Source of the DNA: Amoeboaphelidium protococcarum
Taxonomy: Eukaryota > Aphelidiomycota > Aphelidea
Assembly (NCBI GenBank): GCA_023515745.1
Contig: JALECJ010000256.1
Location: forward strand, 930,001 to 994,000
Length of the DNA: 64,000 bases
Reading direction: 5' to 3'
Every line of letters begins with the position of its first letter. Position 1 is the first letter of the stretch. This document shows positions 34,879-47,010 of the stretch, in pieces. The translations under genes and the position numbers were made by a program. Under the pieces are notes generated by a model. That model worked only from the letters and a program-made list of their open reading frames with translations. It was not told where the DNA came from and searched no databases.

Positions 34879-35387
34879 TGAAATAATATGAATATGCGTT
34901 TATCAATTGTTGTTCATGCCCATATATATCTGCACATGGATACCTCGACATATTCTAGGACAACTACTTAACGGTAAAGAATTATGATATGTATAAGTTT
35001 ACCCCCCGAGCCGTCGCGACTCTGCCGCGTCAGAGCCGTGACTTGGGGCTGGCCTAAAATTTATTATTGCTCGCGGTTATGGTCGCAACAACGAAGTGCC
35101 AATTGTTGTTGTACGTTTCAGCCTTACAACCGGAACTGTAGCTATCTTTGAAAGTCTCGCGTTATAATTATATCTAAGCATTTAATTAATTCATTCTAAA
35201 TTTAATCACTATTACATTATATAAGCAGTATATCAGTACCATAGTGGATCAGAAGGACTTAAATTTCTTCTCTGGAGACTCTGCAATCGCTGAATCGTCT
35301 TCGAATGGTAGGCGCTCGGCTCGTTGTCTGTCACCTCCTATGCCAGACGGCAGCTTTTTATGAAAATCTAAATAGCAATTGCACTTA
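34879..35387. other. Gene-poor stretch with a GC-rich palindrome
   Basis: I see no gene. Around 35006-35050 an unusually GC-rich block holds the hairpin CTCTG-CCGCGT-CAGAG (35020-35035) within AGCC...GGCT outer arms, in an otherwise AT-rich context. No tRNA or rRNA features fit it. Confidence 0.4.
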
Positions 35388-35937
35388 CTGACTGCTTAAA
35401 ATTCCCCCTTTTCCCGTGAGCTTTCTTCTAATCAATTGTATACATTGTCCCTTTTATGTAACAGAGAGCTACAACTTTTTAGCGTTCTTGCAACTAAGCT
35501 TCAATGAGATCGAAAAAGGTGATGGAGGTATCAGGAGTCAGTTTGGTGGCATTGTTATAACTACTGTACGTCTTGGTGAAATATTATTTTCGACTACAGT
35601 TGCACCAGAATAAAGCGCCGACAGTGACGCGGAAGCAGCGATAGAGTCTGCATCCCATTGTTTGATATGGGTTTGTGACAGGCTAATCGAAACAGCATCA
35701 TTATAGGATAACATAGCCCACTCAGACGCGTAAAGTAAACAAGCAGGTATCTATATGCAGGCCTGTAAAGTTTATGATTAAGTTGACAAAGTTTGTGGGA
35801 TGATAGTGTGTTACCATGGTCAGTTCTTTGCTGTAAAGCAATCTCCTCTAAGCGTAGAACACGCTGTGAAAACTCTCCCGTCGAACTTAGGTAGCTAATT
35901 GTAGGAGAAGGCATCAATACAATCACCACAGAGTTGA
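35388..35937 (+). CDS. Unassigned open frame, probably an internal or last exon
   Basis: A frame with no TGA from about 35388 to TGA 35935-35937 reads like coding sequence (VAPEQSADSDAEAAIESASH, then IYMQACKVYDQVDKVCGMI) but lacks an ATG near its start, so an upstream exon is likely. GTAACAG near 35455-35462 could be an acceptor. A coding-like run at 35240-35300 followed by GGTAGGCG could be part of an earlier exon. No family is recognised. Confidence 0.35.
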
Positions 35938-37413
35938 AACGTGCATACACCATTGTCAGCACTTAAATGCTAGATACCGTCATTTTCCAAAACTAATCCA
36001 TTGAACGGACGCTTATCGTGATGGTGAAATGGGTCTAAACGATGAGCTAAAAACCAGAATTACTCTCAACAGTTGACTTTGGCCGCAGAAATTTCTCCAT
36101 ATTTTCGACTAAGGGATGATTGAACTTCAACGCACTCACTAATTCCGTATCAGGCCTTAAAGCGTGCGGAACAGGGACTGCACAACAACGACAAATTCTT
36201 AGCTCAATGAACTGAGGGAGAAGATGCGTTAACAGCTGCCTTAAACATTTTTTAAATTATTTTCATTTATTCTAGGTGGTAATTCCGCGTTGAAACCACG
36301 TTGAAACCATTCTCTAAACTAATATTGTGTTTGCACTCAGTCAGAAATCTATCAGCCTAATTTAAAACTATACTGTTGATCATTAACTGTTGATCACTAT
36401 TGAGAAGAACTGTAAAGAAGACTATGATGGATGGACGGTGATGGATGATTCATCGTTTCGATTTCCTCGTACACCGATGATTCTCTGCGACTCCTTAGCA
36501 ACCACTGTTGATTTTCGGCTAAAACAGTAAATGTAAGACTGATCAGTCTCTCGGTAGCGGCCTAAAATAAATTTTAGGGATACTGAATTCCAGCGTTGAA
36601 GCTTAAGTTGATGTTTTATCGTTACTGTACATATTTCACACTCCATGTCGTTGTCGTGTTGTTATTGTCGCGTGAGTGCGCGCGAGTTGGTTCGTTTGTT
36701 TATTCGTTCGACTCGGCTATAAAAGCCCATCCACTCCTCATTCTCTATCTTATTCTCTTCTCCTCTCTTCATTCGCATATTCTGGCATTGGCGACAGTGC
36801 TCCTGCATCGTGATGATGTCCTCGCTTTGGATAAAGCCCCCGCATTGTGATGATGTACCGGCCTCGGCGGTTCCCCCCTTTCATTAACCATTCTCACCTT
36901 TTCCCAATTGATGTACATACTCCATCTTCTCCCGTAGTTATGTACCAGACAGACTTCCCAATCTTGGCCAGAGTTGGGGTGAAACCACAGTATCTGTTTC
37001 ACTGCTTCATTCATATGTGGCGGGAGAAACTTCATCGCCTGTTTCAACTAATGAAACATTTCCACACTACGTCGAAAGCATGGTGCCTCTCATAAACAAG
37101 GCCAAGTTTGCTGTGTAAGCCAGAAGGTTCTAGTAGAACCGATTTAAACCATTTTTCTTCACTCCTCACCTACAATCTAAATGCTGGCTAGAATATACAT
37201 TCAATGTAATGTAAATGAAGTTGGCTGGTGTATGAGCCGCGTCTTCTGTTTCTAAATGCTGCTTTGACTGATAAATTCACATGTATATGCAAAAGAGCTG
37301 GACTTAGGCTGTCATTGGTCCGTATAGCAAGAACTGTGTGTGTATGTGTAAACTGTCAATGTAAAACTTTGTTCAAAATCAAAATATCAATTACTTTATC
37401 AAGAAGACACATA
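35938..37413. other. Long stretch without an assigned gene
   Basis: A plus-strand frame at 36850-37218 (123 codons, starting MMYRPRRFPPF) is open under the variant code and lies downstream of a TATA-like box, but nothing in it is recognisable and a minus-strand frame over the same bases is equally open. Two near-identical 14-base units (GTGATGATGT) occur at 36809 and 36847. The rest shows nothing I can assign. Confidence 0.35.
36718..36725 (+). promoter_or_regulatory. TATA-like box
   Basis: TATAAAAG is followed by a long pyrimidine-rich tract (TCTCTATCTTATTCTCTTCT), a typical core-promoter layout on the plus strand. The gene it would serve is not identified. Confidence 0.35.
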
Positions 37414-38058
37414 TCACGTATTCTTATCTGAATGAATTAATAATTTGTGATCAGTCAATTCTCGCCTGGTGTTAAAAAGTTGATTACACCCGTCAGTCTT
37501 ACATGTATACTACCGAGACTTGTCATGAGCAAGTGAGTAATGCTTTTTCATTGAAGGTTCATCTTTAAACATCTTCTTACAATCTTCAACTGTACATGGA
37601 ACGGTGCGATCTGAATGACGTTATTTAATCCCTGAGTCTTTCACGAGTTGGTCAGTATCTTTAATCGTAGTATGATTATTATCATCCGCCATATTGACAT
37701 TATTATTCTTTTTACGAGGAGTCTTCTATTCTGTATGTGCAATTTCATCATCACCATTACCATCACCACCAGCTAACCGTGGCTACTATTCAGATTATAA
37801 AGATTCACTTTATATAGCGGAAATAGCAGCAGATTTTGACTTTTTTATTACAGGTCGTTGATAATGATAATGATCAGATTCAGCCAACTGGCGACTCTGA
37901 GACGAACTCCATACGGGAACCATCACTACACTTCCACTCAGTGTCCTCATTATACCTTGCGCTCTCTAAAACTATCTTGGCCTCTTGATCTACAGCGGTC
38001 GCAGCTATTACTCTTATGTATTTTCCACCAATATTTACTCATTCCCAGACTCTGCCAT
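37414..38058 (-). CDS. C2H2 zinc-finger protein
   Basis: The 214-residue frame ends with two classical C2H2 fingers: CTVEDCKKMFKDEPSMKKHY...H and CKTDGCNQLFNTRRELTDH...H, each with C-X4-C-X12-H-X4-5-H spacing. The first 145 residues are Gln/Ser-rich and disordered with basic clusters (VIKKSKS, TPRKKNNN), consistent with a nuclear protein. It is probably DNA-binding; the target is unknown. Several Gln codons in the N-terminal part are TAA/TAG, which hides the gene from standard ORF finding. Confidence 0.8.
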
Positions 38059-38269
38059 TATTTTCGTAGATATAACCGTATATAAAAGAGGACTCTCAAC
38101 AGAACAGTGCCTCGGTGTTGCAACGTTAAATCTAAGAGCGAGAGAGAGAAAAGATTAAAAAAGCCTTACATCCCTTTATACATCACAGTAAGTGACTCTA
38201 TCAATTTCTGATATAAAAAATCTACTAATATACTAAATCTGCCGAATCTAGAAACACCTAGTAAGTAAT

Positions 38270-38605
38270 ATGAAAAAACCCAAGAATTATGTGAATGACG
38301 CGTCAATCTTACTCAAAATTGCACAAGATTCAGTCAATAGTGTGGATGAGCGTAAGAGCAAGATGTTAGATCGAATGCATGAAAAGTAATAGTATTTGCA
38401 AATGAAAGAGTAGGAGAAATAGTAAAAGAAATTATCAAAGAGGTAGAAATTGGAAGAGTACAAGGTGAAAGTGAAAGATCAGTAGAGGCAGTAGAACAGG
38501 GAGAGGAGGTTGAAGAAGAGGTCTAAGGATTCCCATCACGGTGATGATGGATCTGCACAACGGGTATCTTTATAAAATAAGAAGAAGGTGAAATTCAATG
38601 TATGA
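38270..38605 (+). CDS. Small basic coiled-coil protein
   Basis: The 111-residue frame starts MKKPKNYVNDASILLKIAQD and is dominated by a Lys/Gln/Arg-rich helix (residues 35-85) ending in KKRSKDSHHGDD and NKKKVKFNV. Such proteins are often nucleolar, but I recognise no family. Nearly all Gln codons are TAG or TAA. It is convergent with DPH1; the two stops are 53 bp apart. Confidence 0.6.
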
Positions 38606-38658
38606 ATATACAATATATACTAGATTTGATATTATATAATTCTTTTATAATGATAATG

Positions 38659-40311
38659 TCATTTTTATTATATCTTTGGAGGGACGTGATTAGGTGTCCA
38701 CGGACCAAGCGAATCTTTTGCGTAAAAGTCCATTGGATAATTATCACCTGGTTTACAGCAGTTTCCACCTTAATTACCACATGCTTGTGACTCCTACTCT
38801 GATGATAGCTATTGTTACTTGCTTATTGACTAACACTTCATCCAGGATGGGCGAGATTAGCGATACTCATCTGGTTCCATTAGAGCCACGGTTGCTTCAT
38901 ATGGTGTAAGTAATGGCTTTGGGAATAGATATCCCCAGTCTATGCTCAGTCGCGGGCACGATGTCTGTACAAAGACATCCACTTTATCCTCAAATTACTT
39001 TAACTTGTCAATAGAAACTTCACTAATCAGAATCTGTACACATCGATAACCTCTCATCTTGATCTTTTACTTTAAATGCTTCACCACTGCCGGACTTCCC
39101 TACCTGCCCAATGTACCCACTAGCAATGCCCACACTGGTCGACGCGATTGTTATTCATCTAAATTCAACTGTGAGGTACTAGTAGAAGCTGAAGTAGTAG
39201 TAGTAGTCATAGATCTCGCCTGCTCTATAGCATCTCTGCGCATTGATGTCATTTACACGTACTCATAACCTTCCTTGGTGAACTTGCACTCATACGGATC
39301 ATACTTGTAGAATCTGTCCAGGTACTAAGGATTAGCAATCATCATGGACTCTAAATGAAATCTACCATCTCCGATATAGATGATCAAGTCTATGCGTTCA
39401 TCATCTTTATCATCAACACAACCGCCACCACCTGATTAGGATGACTTATTACTAATACCATTCAGAGTGGGCGATGTGCATCCCAGAATTTCCCCTCTAC
39501 TCAGAGGCCTGGCTTATGGAATAATAACATGACAATATTTAGCCATCTGTTCAGCTATTAGATGCAGCGATGACGCGAATTAAATAGTACCTACCAATAC
39601 TACGCGTAATTTTCTCTTACTATTAATATTACTCCTACCACTACCATCGCTGTTATGGCGAACATCATCAGACTTGGTATCGCCATGAGTGCTACTAGTA
39701 CCATTAATAATTTGAGATTCTATAAAGTGGCGATTAAATGTACGCTAGAAATGTGTGATATCAAACCTAATATCCACAAACACGTAAATCACCTTCTTCA
39801 CCAAGCTAGTCGTGGTGATGGGAACAAGACAAGAGTGGCCATAATGTATAAGCACATCACACCCCAAAGCACTGGCAGTAAAATCATCAATACAACACGC
39901 TCCATAAGTGACATCAGCCAGAACTACGACATCAACCACTCGATCATCATCTTAAGCAACGTCCTCGCAAGTATTGTCAATATTATCATTATTTCCATCA
40001 TAATCATAATACAGATACTGAGTGAATATAGCAGATAGAGCCATAGCAAACATCTAAAGACCCTCCGGTAATTGTAGACCAATTCGCTGAGATCTCTGCG
40101 GCATAGATCGGATCTGATGGATACATTTATGAATCTCAAAATTATACGTTTGTGGCAGAAGGCGACGAATGCTATCGTTCAATTCACTGCACTCCAATAT
40201 CGACTGAGGTATTTTGGAAGACTTTACCATCATATTATTCACCTTCTTACCGGCAGTGAAGACTTTCTAAGGACGCGTCTAAACTGCTACAACTTGATTA
40301 CTATTCTCCAT
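38659..40311 (-). CDS. DPH1: Diphthamide biosynthesis protein 1
   Basis: DPH1, with DPH2, forms the radical enzyme that transfers a 3-amino-3-carboxypropyl group from SAM to a histidine of elongation factor 2. The 550-residue frame has [66 protein letters not shown] and, near the end, [12 protein letters not shown] and [18 protein letters not shown]. The three cysteines that bind the 4Fe-4S cluster fall in GACC, LGCTSP and TSCP. Disordered Ser/Thr/Gly-rich inserts make it longer than the human protein. It is head-to-head with MOCS1, 134 bp apart. Confidence 0.95.
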
Positions 40312-40445
40312 TGCTATTATAATCACGTCTGAAAATGTTTAATGGATTTGCGGAGAGAATCAGAGAAACAATAATTAGGACTTCTCTTTTAATTATTTTG
40401 TAAAGTAACTAGCCATTTAATTATAAATCGAATCTAAATTAATAA
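40312..40445. promoter_or_regulatory. Bidirectional promoter DPH1/MOCS1
   Basis: Only 134 bp, AT-rich, separate the two start codons. Both products are 4Fe-4S enzymes that cleave SAM. Common regulation is a reasonable inference; no specific site is recognised. Confidence 0.4.
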
Positions 40446-41504
40446 ATGTTGAAGGACTCGTTTGGAAGGCTGCATACGTATTTGAGGATATCGCTGACTG
40501 AAAAGTGCAATCTGAGGTGTCTGTACTGTATGCCGGAGGAGGGTGTGTAGCTGAGTCCACCATCACATCTGTTGCAGCGACACGAAATATCGCGACTTTC
40601 CTCTGTTCTGGTGCGTCACGCTGGTATTAAAAAGATTAGATTGACTGGCGGGGAGCCATCACTGCGCAAAGATTTGTCATAGATAATCGCTGATCTCTCA
40701 CAACTTAAAGATCATCCAGATGGTGGTGAACTCTAATCCATTGGGATGACATCGAACGGTATCGCTTTAGATAAAAAGTTATAAGAACTGCAGCGAAACG
40801 GTCTAGATTCCCTTAATATCAGCCTGGATACTCTCGATCCTGCCAAGTACTCAATTATAACGCGACGACCAATGAATGGACTGCTTAGTGTCATGAGAAC
40901 TGTTGATCGGGCCATGGAATTGCAAATCCCCCTCAAGATCAACTGCGTAGTGATGAAGGGTGTAAATGACGATGAACTGGTGTAGATGGTCAAATTTGTC
41001 CGCGATAAACCTATCACTATGAGACTTATTGAATTTATGCCATTTGGAGGTAATCAGTTTACCGCCGATAAGTTGATAAGAAGTCAGAGGATTATGTAGA
41101 TGCTGGACGATGCAGGTTTGTAGTTGATTCGACAGTTTACTGATAAAAGTGATACTACGCGTTTGTATAATATTGAAGGATATCAAGGTAGAGTTGGATT
41201 CATAAGCTCAATGACCAACAATTTTTGTAGTGGATGTAATAGACTCAGAGTAACTGCTAATGGTTAATTGAAAGTTTGTCTATTTGGTTAGTCAGAAATC
41301 AATCTTCGCGATATCATGAGGTAGCATTAGACTGTCGAGTAGAGCAGTTCCTCTTCCATCTCTTCGTAGTAAGAAGATAGTATTCTAATTGATGCAATTT
41401 AGGCTGCACTTGATAAGAAGCATTTTGCTCATGGTGGCATATCTGACATTGAGACATCTAAGGATGCCAACCTGAATCGCCCAATGATCTTGATAGGCGG
41501 ATGA
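40446..41504 (+). CDS. MOCS1A: MOCS1A: GTP 3',8-cyclase of molybdenum cofactor synthesis
   Basis: This radical SAM enzyme converts GTP to 3',8-cyclo-dihydro-GTP, the first step of molybdopterin synthesis. The 352-residue frame has the N-terminal cluster C21-X3-C25-X2-C28 ([10 protein letters not shown]), [10 protein letters not shown], and the second cluster [19 protein letters not shown]. It ends NRPMILIGG directly before TGA; the terminal Gly-Gly is essential in the animal and plant enzymes. No mitochondrial presequence is visible at this start. The same frame continues after the TGA into the MoaC-like domain, an arrangement like bicistronic animal MOCS1. Confidence 0.95.
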
Positions 41505-42092
41505 TATTAGGCCCCTGGTAGCCCAATCCATCGCTTACAAAGCAGAATGTATAGCTCATTCTCGCATTTGGATAAGAGCGGCAATGTATCAATGGTGGAT
41601 GTCAGCGATAAGTCTCCCTCTCCCATTCGAAGTGCATCTGCAGAGGCTAAAGTGTTGATTGAGAAACGCGATACTTTGCGTTAAATTGAGCAAGTTCTAT
41701 AAGGTAGCACTACTTTAAAGAAGGGCGATCTGGTGTCAACTGCCCATATAAGTGGCATATAGGCGGCAAAAATGACCAGCACCCTTATACCGCTGTGCCA
41801 TTAGATCAATCTGTCTCATGTATCACTGACATTTGAATTGATCAAGACTGCGGAACCAGCGCATATTCTGGTGTAATCTCATTGTAAGACCAAAGATGCT
41901 CAGACTGGAGTGGAAATGGAAGCATTGGTGGCTGCCAGTATTGCCTCCTTAACTATCTATGATATGTGCAAGGCTATTGACAAGTCACTAGTTATAACCG
42001 ATGTAAGGTTAACATGCAAATCTGGAGGTAAATCTGGTGATTTTAGTAGGCAATCTACTAACAAAGATCGATAAGAGACATAACCTCAATGA
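41505..42092 (+). CDS. MOCS1B: MOCS1B: cyclic pyranopterin monophosphate synthase (MoaC domain), in frame after MOCS1A
   Basis: MoaC-type enzymes turn the cyclised GTP into cyclic pyranopterin monophosphate. The 196-codon segment continues in the frame of MOCS1A after its TGA. The MoaC domain is complete: [61 protein letters not shown] and SGGKSGDF. An internal ATG at 41547, 14 codons past the stop, could start it independently (re-initiation or a separate transcript). Alternatives are TGA readthrough or splicing around the stop; I found no obvious intron in the right phase. Two reading units in one frame fit a bicistronic MOCS1-type locus. Confidence 0.92.
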
Positions 42093-42183
42093 CTAGAACA
42101 TATTTAGAATGATTAAAAATATCAATAGCCGTATAAATACGCAAGTAAACTTTATTCTTTGTTTATGTTCATTGTCGCAAATA

Positions 42184-42828
42184 TCAACCAGATGGTGGCT
42201 TACTATCTGCCAGTCCCTTCTTCTGGAGTACACTTACAGAGTCTTCATCTTCGCCGTAACCTTTGCGCCATTGAACTTCAGATAGTCCCTTGACGTGTTC
42301 GGTATCGCTCGCAGTAGGCAACACACCCCATTCACTCTGACGCAGCATACGACCATCCAGAGTAGGTGATTTCACAGCGCGATGGTTTTCCATCTGATAA
42401 AAGACATTCAATTCGGCTCTCTGGCGCGCAGACTTCATCAAATCCAGAATCTCCTCCTCCCGCTCGTGTTCACTCTGTCGGTGGTAGAGAATCCATCTGG
42501 TGATCGGGTGCAAGCGCCGTCTACCATTCTCATCCGCCCTGGTGAAGTATCTATCCTGTGCAATGAAGAGACCAACAGTGCCCCACACCGCAGCGGCGTA
42601 CCAGAGAAAATTATCGGGTAAGCGTGCATGTGGTGGTTCATCATTATCATGACTATGACCATGATCTCCGTCATGGTGCTTACCACTATCTGGACTCTTT
42701 TCAACCACCGCAGCTGAAGAAGCATTACGTGCGCAAAAGGTGTCGGATACATTCCTCCCAGCACTGCGGCGATAATTACTCTAAATGCTCTGGGCAATTC
42801 TCAGTCGATTAATACTATGCGCCAACAT
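42184..42828 (-). CDS. Probable mitochondrial single-pass membrane protein
   Basis: The 214-residue frame starts with an Arg/Ser-rich mitochondrial presequence (MLAHSINRLRIAQS, YRRSAGRN). A His/Asp-rich stretch (KHHDGDHGHSHDNDE) follows, then one membrane helix (FLWYAAAVWGTVGLFIAQ, about residues 75-92), then a charged C-terminal domain with WILYHRQSEHEREEE. The layout resembles an accessory subunit of a respiratory complex, but I could not name a family. The His-rich part might bind metal. It is convergent with MOCS1. Confidence 0.65.
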
Positions 42829-43036
42829 TATTAATATTTCCAAATTACACTGCTAATAAAGTTCTCTCTCAACACCAACCACTAAAGAATTGAATTAACT
42901 TGGAAGGAATAACCCAAAAGAAAGTGCCAGAGAACGCCATTGAAAGAACTCTGACTGCCGTGCCGTGGCGAGAGAATCAATAAAGAACATTGTTAAATTG
43001 CACGGTATTTCACACTGAGTATAAACCGCGTTACTA

Positions 43037-43621
43037 ATGCAGCGTCAAGTGTTAAATACTCAATCAAAGATCAAGTTTGGCTAGTGGGATATCGCCGCTG
43101 TTAGCGAACTGTTCTATACGTCGCAGTATTGCTATGGAATTGTCAATTTGAAGCCAATTAAGCCCGGACACGTTCTAATCTTTCCCAAGAGACTGGTGAA
43201 GAGAATCGTTGATCTCAGCGAAGAAGAGTGTGCAGATTTGTTTAAAAGTGTAAAAACTGTGGGCAATGTAATTGAGAATCTGTATGCGCGCGATATTGTG
43301 GGCAGAGATACGGAACATCATGAAGATATGACTGGACTTACGGTGGGTATTTAAGATGGCAAAGCTGCCGGCCAGTCTGTGTTCCATGTTCATGTGCACA
43401 TCATTCCTCGTATCGCTGGAGACTGGAAGAACAATGATGATATCTACGATGAGCTGGATCGTCATGAAGGTGAACTGGCTGTGGATGTGTAGACAGCATC
43501 CGCCCTACCCAAAAAGGGAATGGACTTTGAAGATCGTCCAGACCGGACTCTAGAAGACATGGCTAAGGAGGCGGCCCGTTTGCGCTCGCACTTTCAGCAG
43601 TATGATCAGTTGGACTTTTGA
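43037..43621 (+). CDS. FHIT: FHIT-type diadenosine polyphosphate hydrolase
   Basis: A histidine-triad hydrolase of the Fhit/Hnt2 branch, expected to cleave Ap3A to AMP and ADP. The 194-residue frame shows [30 protein letters not shown], the Gln/Ser loop ([16 protein letters not shown]) and the triad H117-V-H119-V-H121. The long acidic loop after the triad and the length agree with fungal and animal Fhit rather than HINT. A TAA encodes the Gln of the GIQDG loop. Confidence 0.92.
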
Positions 43622-43957
43622 TTGATTAATTATACGATAGGCGTTTCACTCGCATTGATGAGTTATCTCACCAAAGTTCATAGTGGCATTATAATACGCG
43701 TAATTCTTCCTTGATTAAATATGATTATTTGCTGACACTTCTTAATACATTATAACTTTGCATGAATCTGTTTCATTATCATCTTCTTTGTCTTCGTTCA
43801 TTTCACTCTTCTTTCTGTTCTGTTTAAGATTGTTGTAAAGTACAAAAGAACGTTATCACAGACTGTAATTAATTAATTCACTCATTAAAGACGCGTGTTT
43901 CATTTATAATCTACATTACTCTTCATAATAGGACAACCGTACAGTGCTAGTGTTGAT
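43622..43957. other. Intergenic region between FHIT and HIRA
   Basis: This is 336 bp, AT-rich, with no gene seen. It carries the 3' end of FHIT and the promoter of HIRA. Confidence 0.4.
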
Positions 43958-46927
43958 ATGAGCAGTTAGATAAAAGTGGTGAAGGCGTATGGAATTGCGC
44001 ATAGAGATGAGAAGAAGTCTAGAACTGTGTTGTATAGTGCTAGTATGCATCCAAGGCGGCCTATAATGGCTACTGGTGGTATTGATGCTCATGTCAGAAT
44101 TTGGAACTTATGTCCAGATAAGTCCACAGCAGAGTGTGGCACAGAACTTCTATCTAGTCTGTCCCTGCATAATGGAGCGGTGTTATGTGTTAGATTCTCC
44201 CCTGATGGGTAATACTTGGCGTCATCCAGTGATGGAGATAATGTGGTGATAATATGGGAATAGTAATAAATGGATTCATAGTAATTATCATCATCATCTT
44301 TTAAAGTCTTTGGAAGTGATGAAGTTAATCAGGAGTAATGGCGCTGTAGAATCAGACTTAATAAGCACATATCAGATGTTGTGGATCTAGCATGGTCACC
44401 TCCTTAGCAGAGCTAGCATTAATTGTCTTCTTCATCGAATCCATAAAGTGGAGGCAAGAGTCAGTATCTGGCATCCTGTGGTCTAGATGGCAAGGTTATA
44501 GTGTATGACACGGAGGTATGGTCAACTGTAAAAGTTATTAATGGTCATTCTAATTTCGTGAAAGGAGTCTGTTGGGATCCCACTGGATCTCTTCTCTGTT
44601 CATTCTCGGATGATGGCAGCGGTGCTGTGTGGAATGCTATTGGTGGATAATTTGAATTGGTCAGGCGTATTAAAGAGCCATTTAAGCGTGGATTTAGTAA
44701 TGGATTCTTTCGACGTGGTGCGTGGTCACCAGATGGTCAGAACTTGGCTATGGTTCAAGCTAATGATTAATCAGGCTTAATTAATAGCGTCTCAGTGTCC
44801 AAGAGGTCCATAAAGAATGTTAATGGTCAGTAGGTGCCTCAGTTTGAAGAGGAAGCCTCTCTTATTGGGCATACGTCCGCGTCAGAGTGTTGTGCGTTCA
44901 ATCCATGGCTATTCAAGAGTCACAAGTAAAAGTCCAAGTCTTCCAATAGTGATGATGGTCACTGGCTCTTAGCTATTGGATCTCAGGATGGATCTGTGTC
45001 GTTCTGGTAATCTAATAGATCACGAGCCTCTCTTGTACTGAACAATCTTTATGAATCATGTGGAATCTATGATATCGGATGGTGCAGTGATGGTTCTGTA
45101 TGTTACTGCGTCGGTGCTGATGGAGTTATCACGTTTATCCTGCTTAGTACTAATGCACAACATCAATCTCAAGTGCGGAAAGATTCTCTCAACTTTAACA
45201 TGTTCTTAACCAGGTAGAATGCTATGGAGTCTGATAATCAGTCGTTTAGTCGTATTGTATAAACCATCCCTTCAAGTCTTGGGCTTGTAACGCCCTTTGG
45301 TATTATTGCTGAATAGGCTTTGATTTAACGTAAAATTGAACAGTTTGAGGGATTCGCTGAGTAGCAATCTAAGGAGGCTGATATGAAAGACCTTGCGCTT
45401 TAAGAATTTCCTCACTTGGCCGCACAGTAAGGAGCGTTAGTTGACGATTCTACTCCCAAAATGGGTGGTACTGCTTAGTAAGGCGACATCACTCTAGGAG
45501 GTGCCTCTTTGCCATAAATCACAAAGCTTGATCGCCTTTAAATGATTTTGGACGGTGGTAGTGCAGCTTAGACTAGCAATCGGTTAGATTTATAGTTTCC
45601 ATCGATCAACAACCATTAATAATAACATCCTACTACTGCATTCTAAAAAATGTCCAGAGTTAAGCCTAGTTAATCATCATCGTAGGCTGTGAATGTGCTG
45701 TCAATGTAGAAAATGACAGTGACTAAAGATGGTAAGAAGAGAGTATAACCCTTTGTAGTTTCAAGTCCACAACAGAATAAGTATCCTCAAAATTTCAACT
45801 AGATACAATAACAATCGTCAACCGTACAATCATCTAATCATTCAGCTGTAATAATTAAAAGAGTAGTCGCTGACAGTCCTTTAAACTTGTAGCCCGTTAA
45901 GCTCGTAGGAAAGTTGAAGATAGAATTCATTTACAATATAACTGGTTAGACGCGTTCAATAGAAGTGTAATAGCTTTAAATGCGAGGTGTCTCCAAACTG
46001 CAATATCAAGCTGAAGACATCCTGCACTCTTGGTCTGATTATATTCCTCAGCCTGTTCTAGTGGTCACAACCTCCGATGATATGTTAGTGGCTTGTCTTA
46101 CTGATTGTACTATTATTGTATGGTCTCATGGTGGTAGGCGGTTGCTGCCCGTTATTAAATGTGATTCTCAGGTACATTAATGTGCATTCGCTGGTAAATA
46201 TCATGTCTGGTTTATTAGTGTCAAAGGCGCCTTGTGGGTTTGGAATATTAAACGTGCATAGTGCATCATGGATGGAATATCTTTGTCATCTATCATAAAG
46301 AAGAGTAATACTGTGGACAAGTCAAATTATGAGATACTTCAAGTTATTCACGTTGACGTTGCTTAGAATGAACGCGTAAGTGTACATCTGAGTGATTTCA
46401 CTGTGATGATTTACGATTACAGTCTTCATTGTTGGACTGCCGTGTTGGCCTCTAATGACTTTTAAAAGATTCTGGAGGAACCCGTTGTAATACCCAAGAA
46501 ATAGCCGCTGGATGTGTTCAAAAATGCAGTGGATTCGCTGAATTAGATTTAAAAGTCATCAGTGTACAGAAGTAATGATATTCGATTGTCTGCACAATTG
46601 TAATAAGCAGAGTGTTTGCTCAACTCTTGTAGATTAAACTCTGACTGTGCAGGATACAATAAGGCTTTACTGTAATACGCCAACACTCTGTCGCAGGCAG
46701 GTGACATGGCTATCGCTCGCACTCAAGAATTGATCGATGATCTTCTCAGTAATGATTTAGCATTCGATGGCGAGCTGGATGGTGCAGAAGCGTTGAAACA
46801 CATCTTCCCCATATTGGCAAAGAATTATAAATTGTAGCCGATCGTGCAGATGAACATTGCTCGGATAGAAAATCAACAACGGCTGAGCGATACCTAATCC
46901 TTTGTTACTGCAAATTAGGCCTAGTGA
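43958..46927 (+). CDS. HIRA: HIRA histone chaperone
   Basis: HIRA deposits histone H3.3-H4 independently of replication. The single-exon frame gives 989 residues. Seven WD40-type repeats fill the first 400 residues (MATGGIDAHVRIWNL, AVLCVRFSPDGQYLASSSDGD, SGLDGKVIVYD analogues, GIYDIGWCSDGSVCYCVGADG). A Gln/Ser-rich linker contains the KMTVTKDGKKRVQPFVVS stretch, which corresponds in position to the B domain that binds ASF1. The C-terminal HIRA domain includes ILHSWSDYIPQPVLVVTTSDDMLVACL and a terminal helical region. Gln-rich linkers are heavily encoded by TAA/TAG. Confidence 0.93.
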
Positions 46928-47010
46928 TCTCTTGTTAATATTATTATTCTATCACTTTATTATTCATTTACACGATTTAATCATTCTTTTTAAATTCGCA
47001 TTATATTATA

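Noticed and set aside
36769-37047. Minus-strand ORF starting near 37047
   Set aside because: It has no family features; a plus-strand frame over the same bases is equally open under the variant code, so coding cannot be decided.
41400-41510. Intron bypassing the MOCS1A stop
   Set aside because: GATATTAG just after the TGA could be an acceptor, but no upstream GT in a compatible phase with a GTAAG/GTATG-like context was found.
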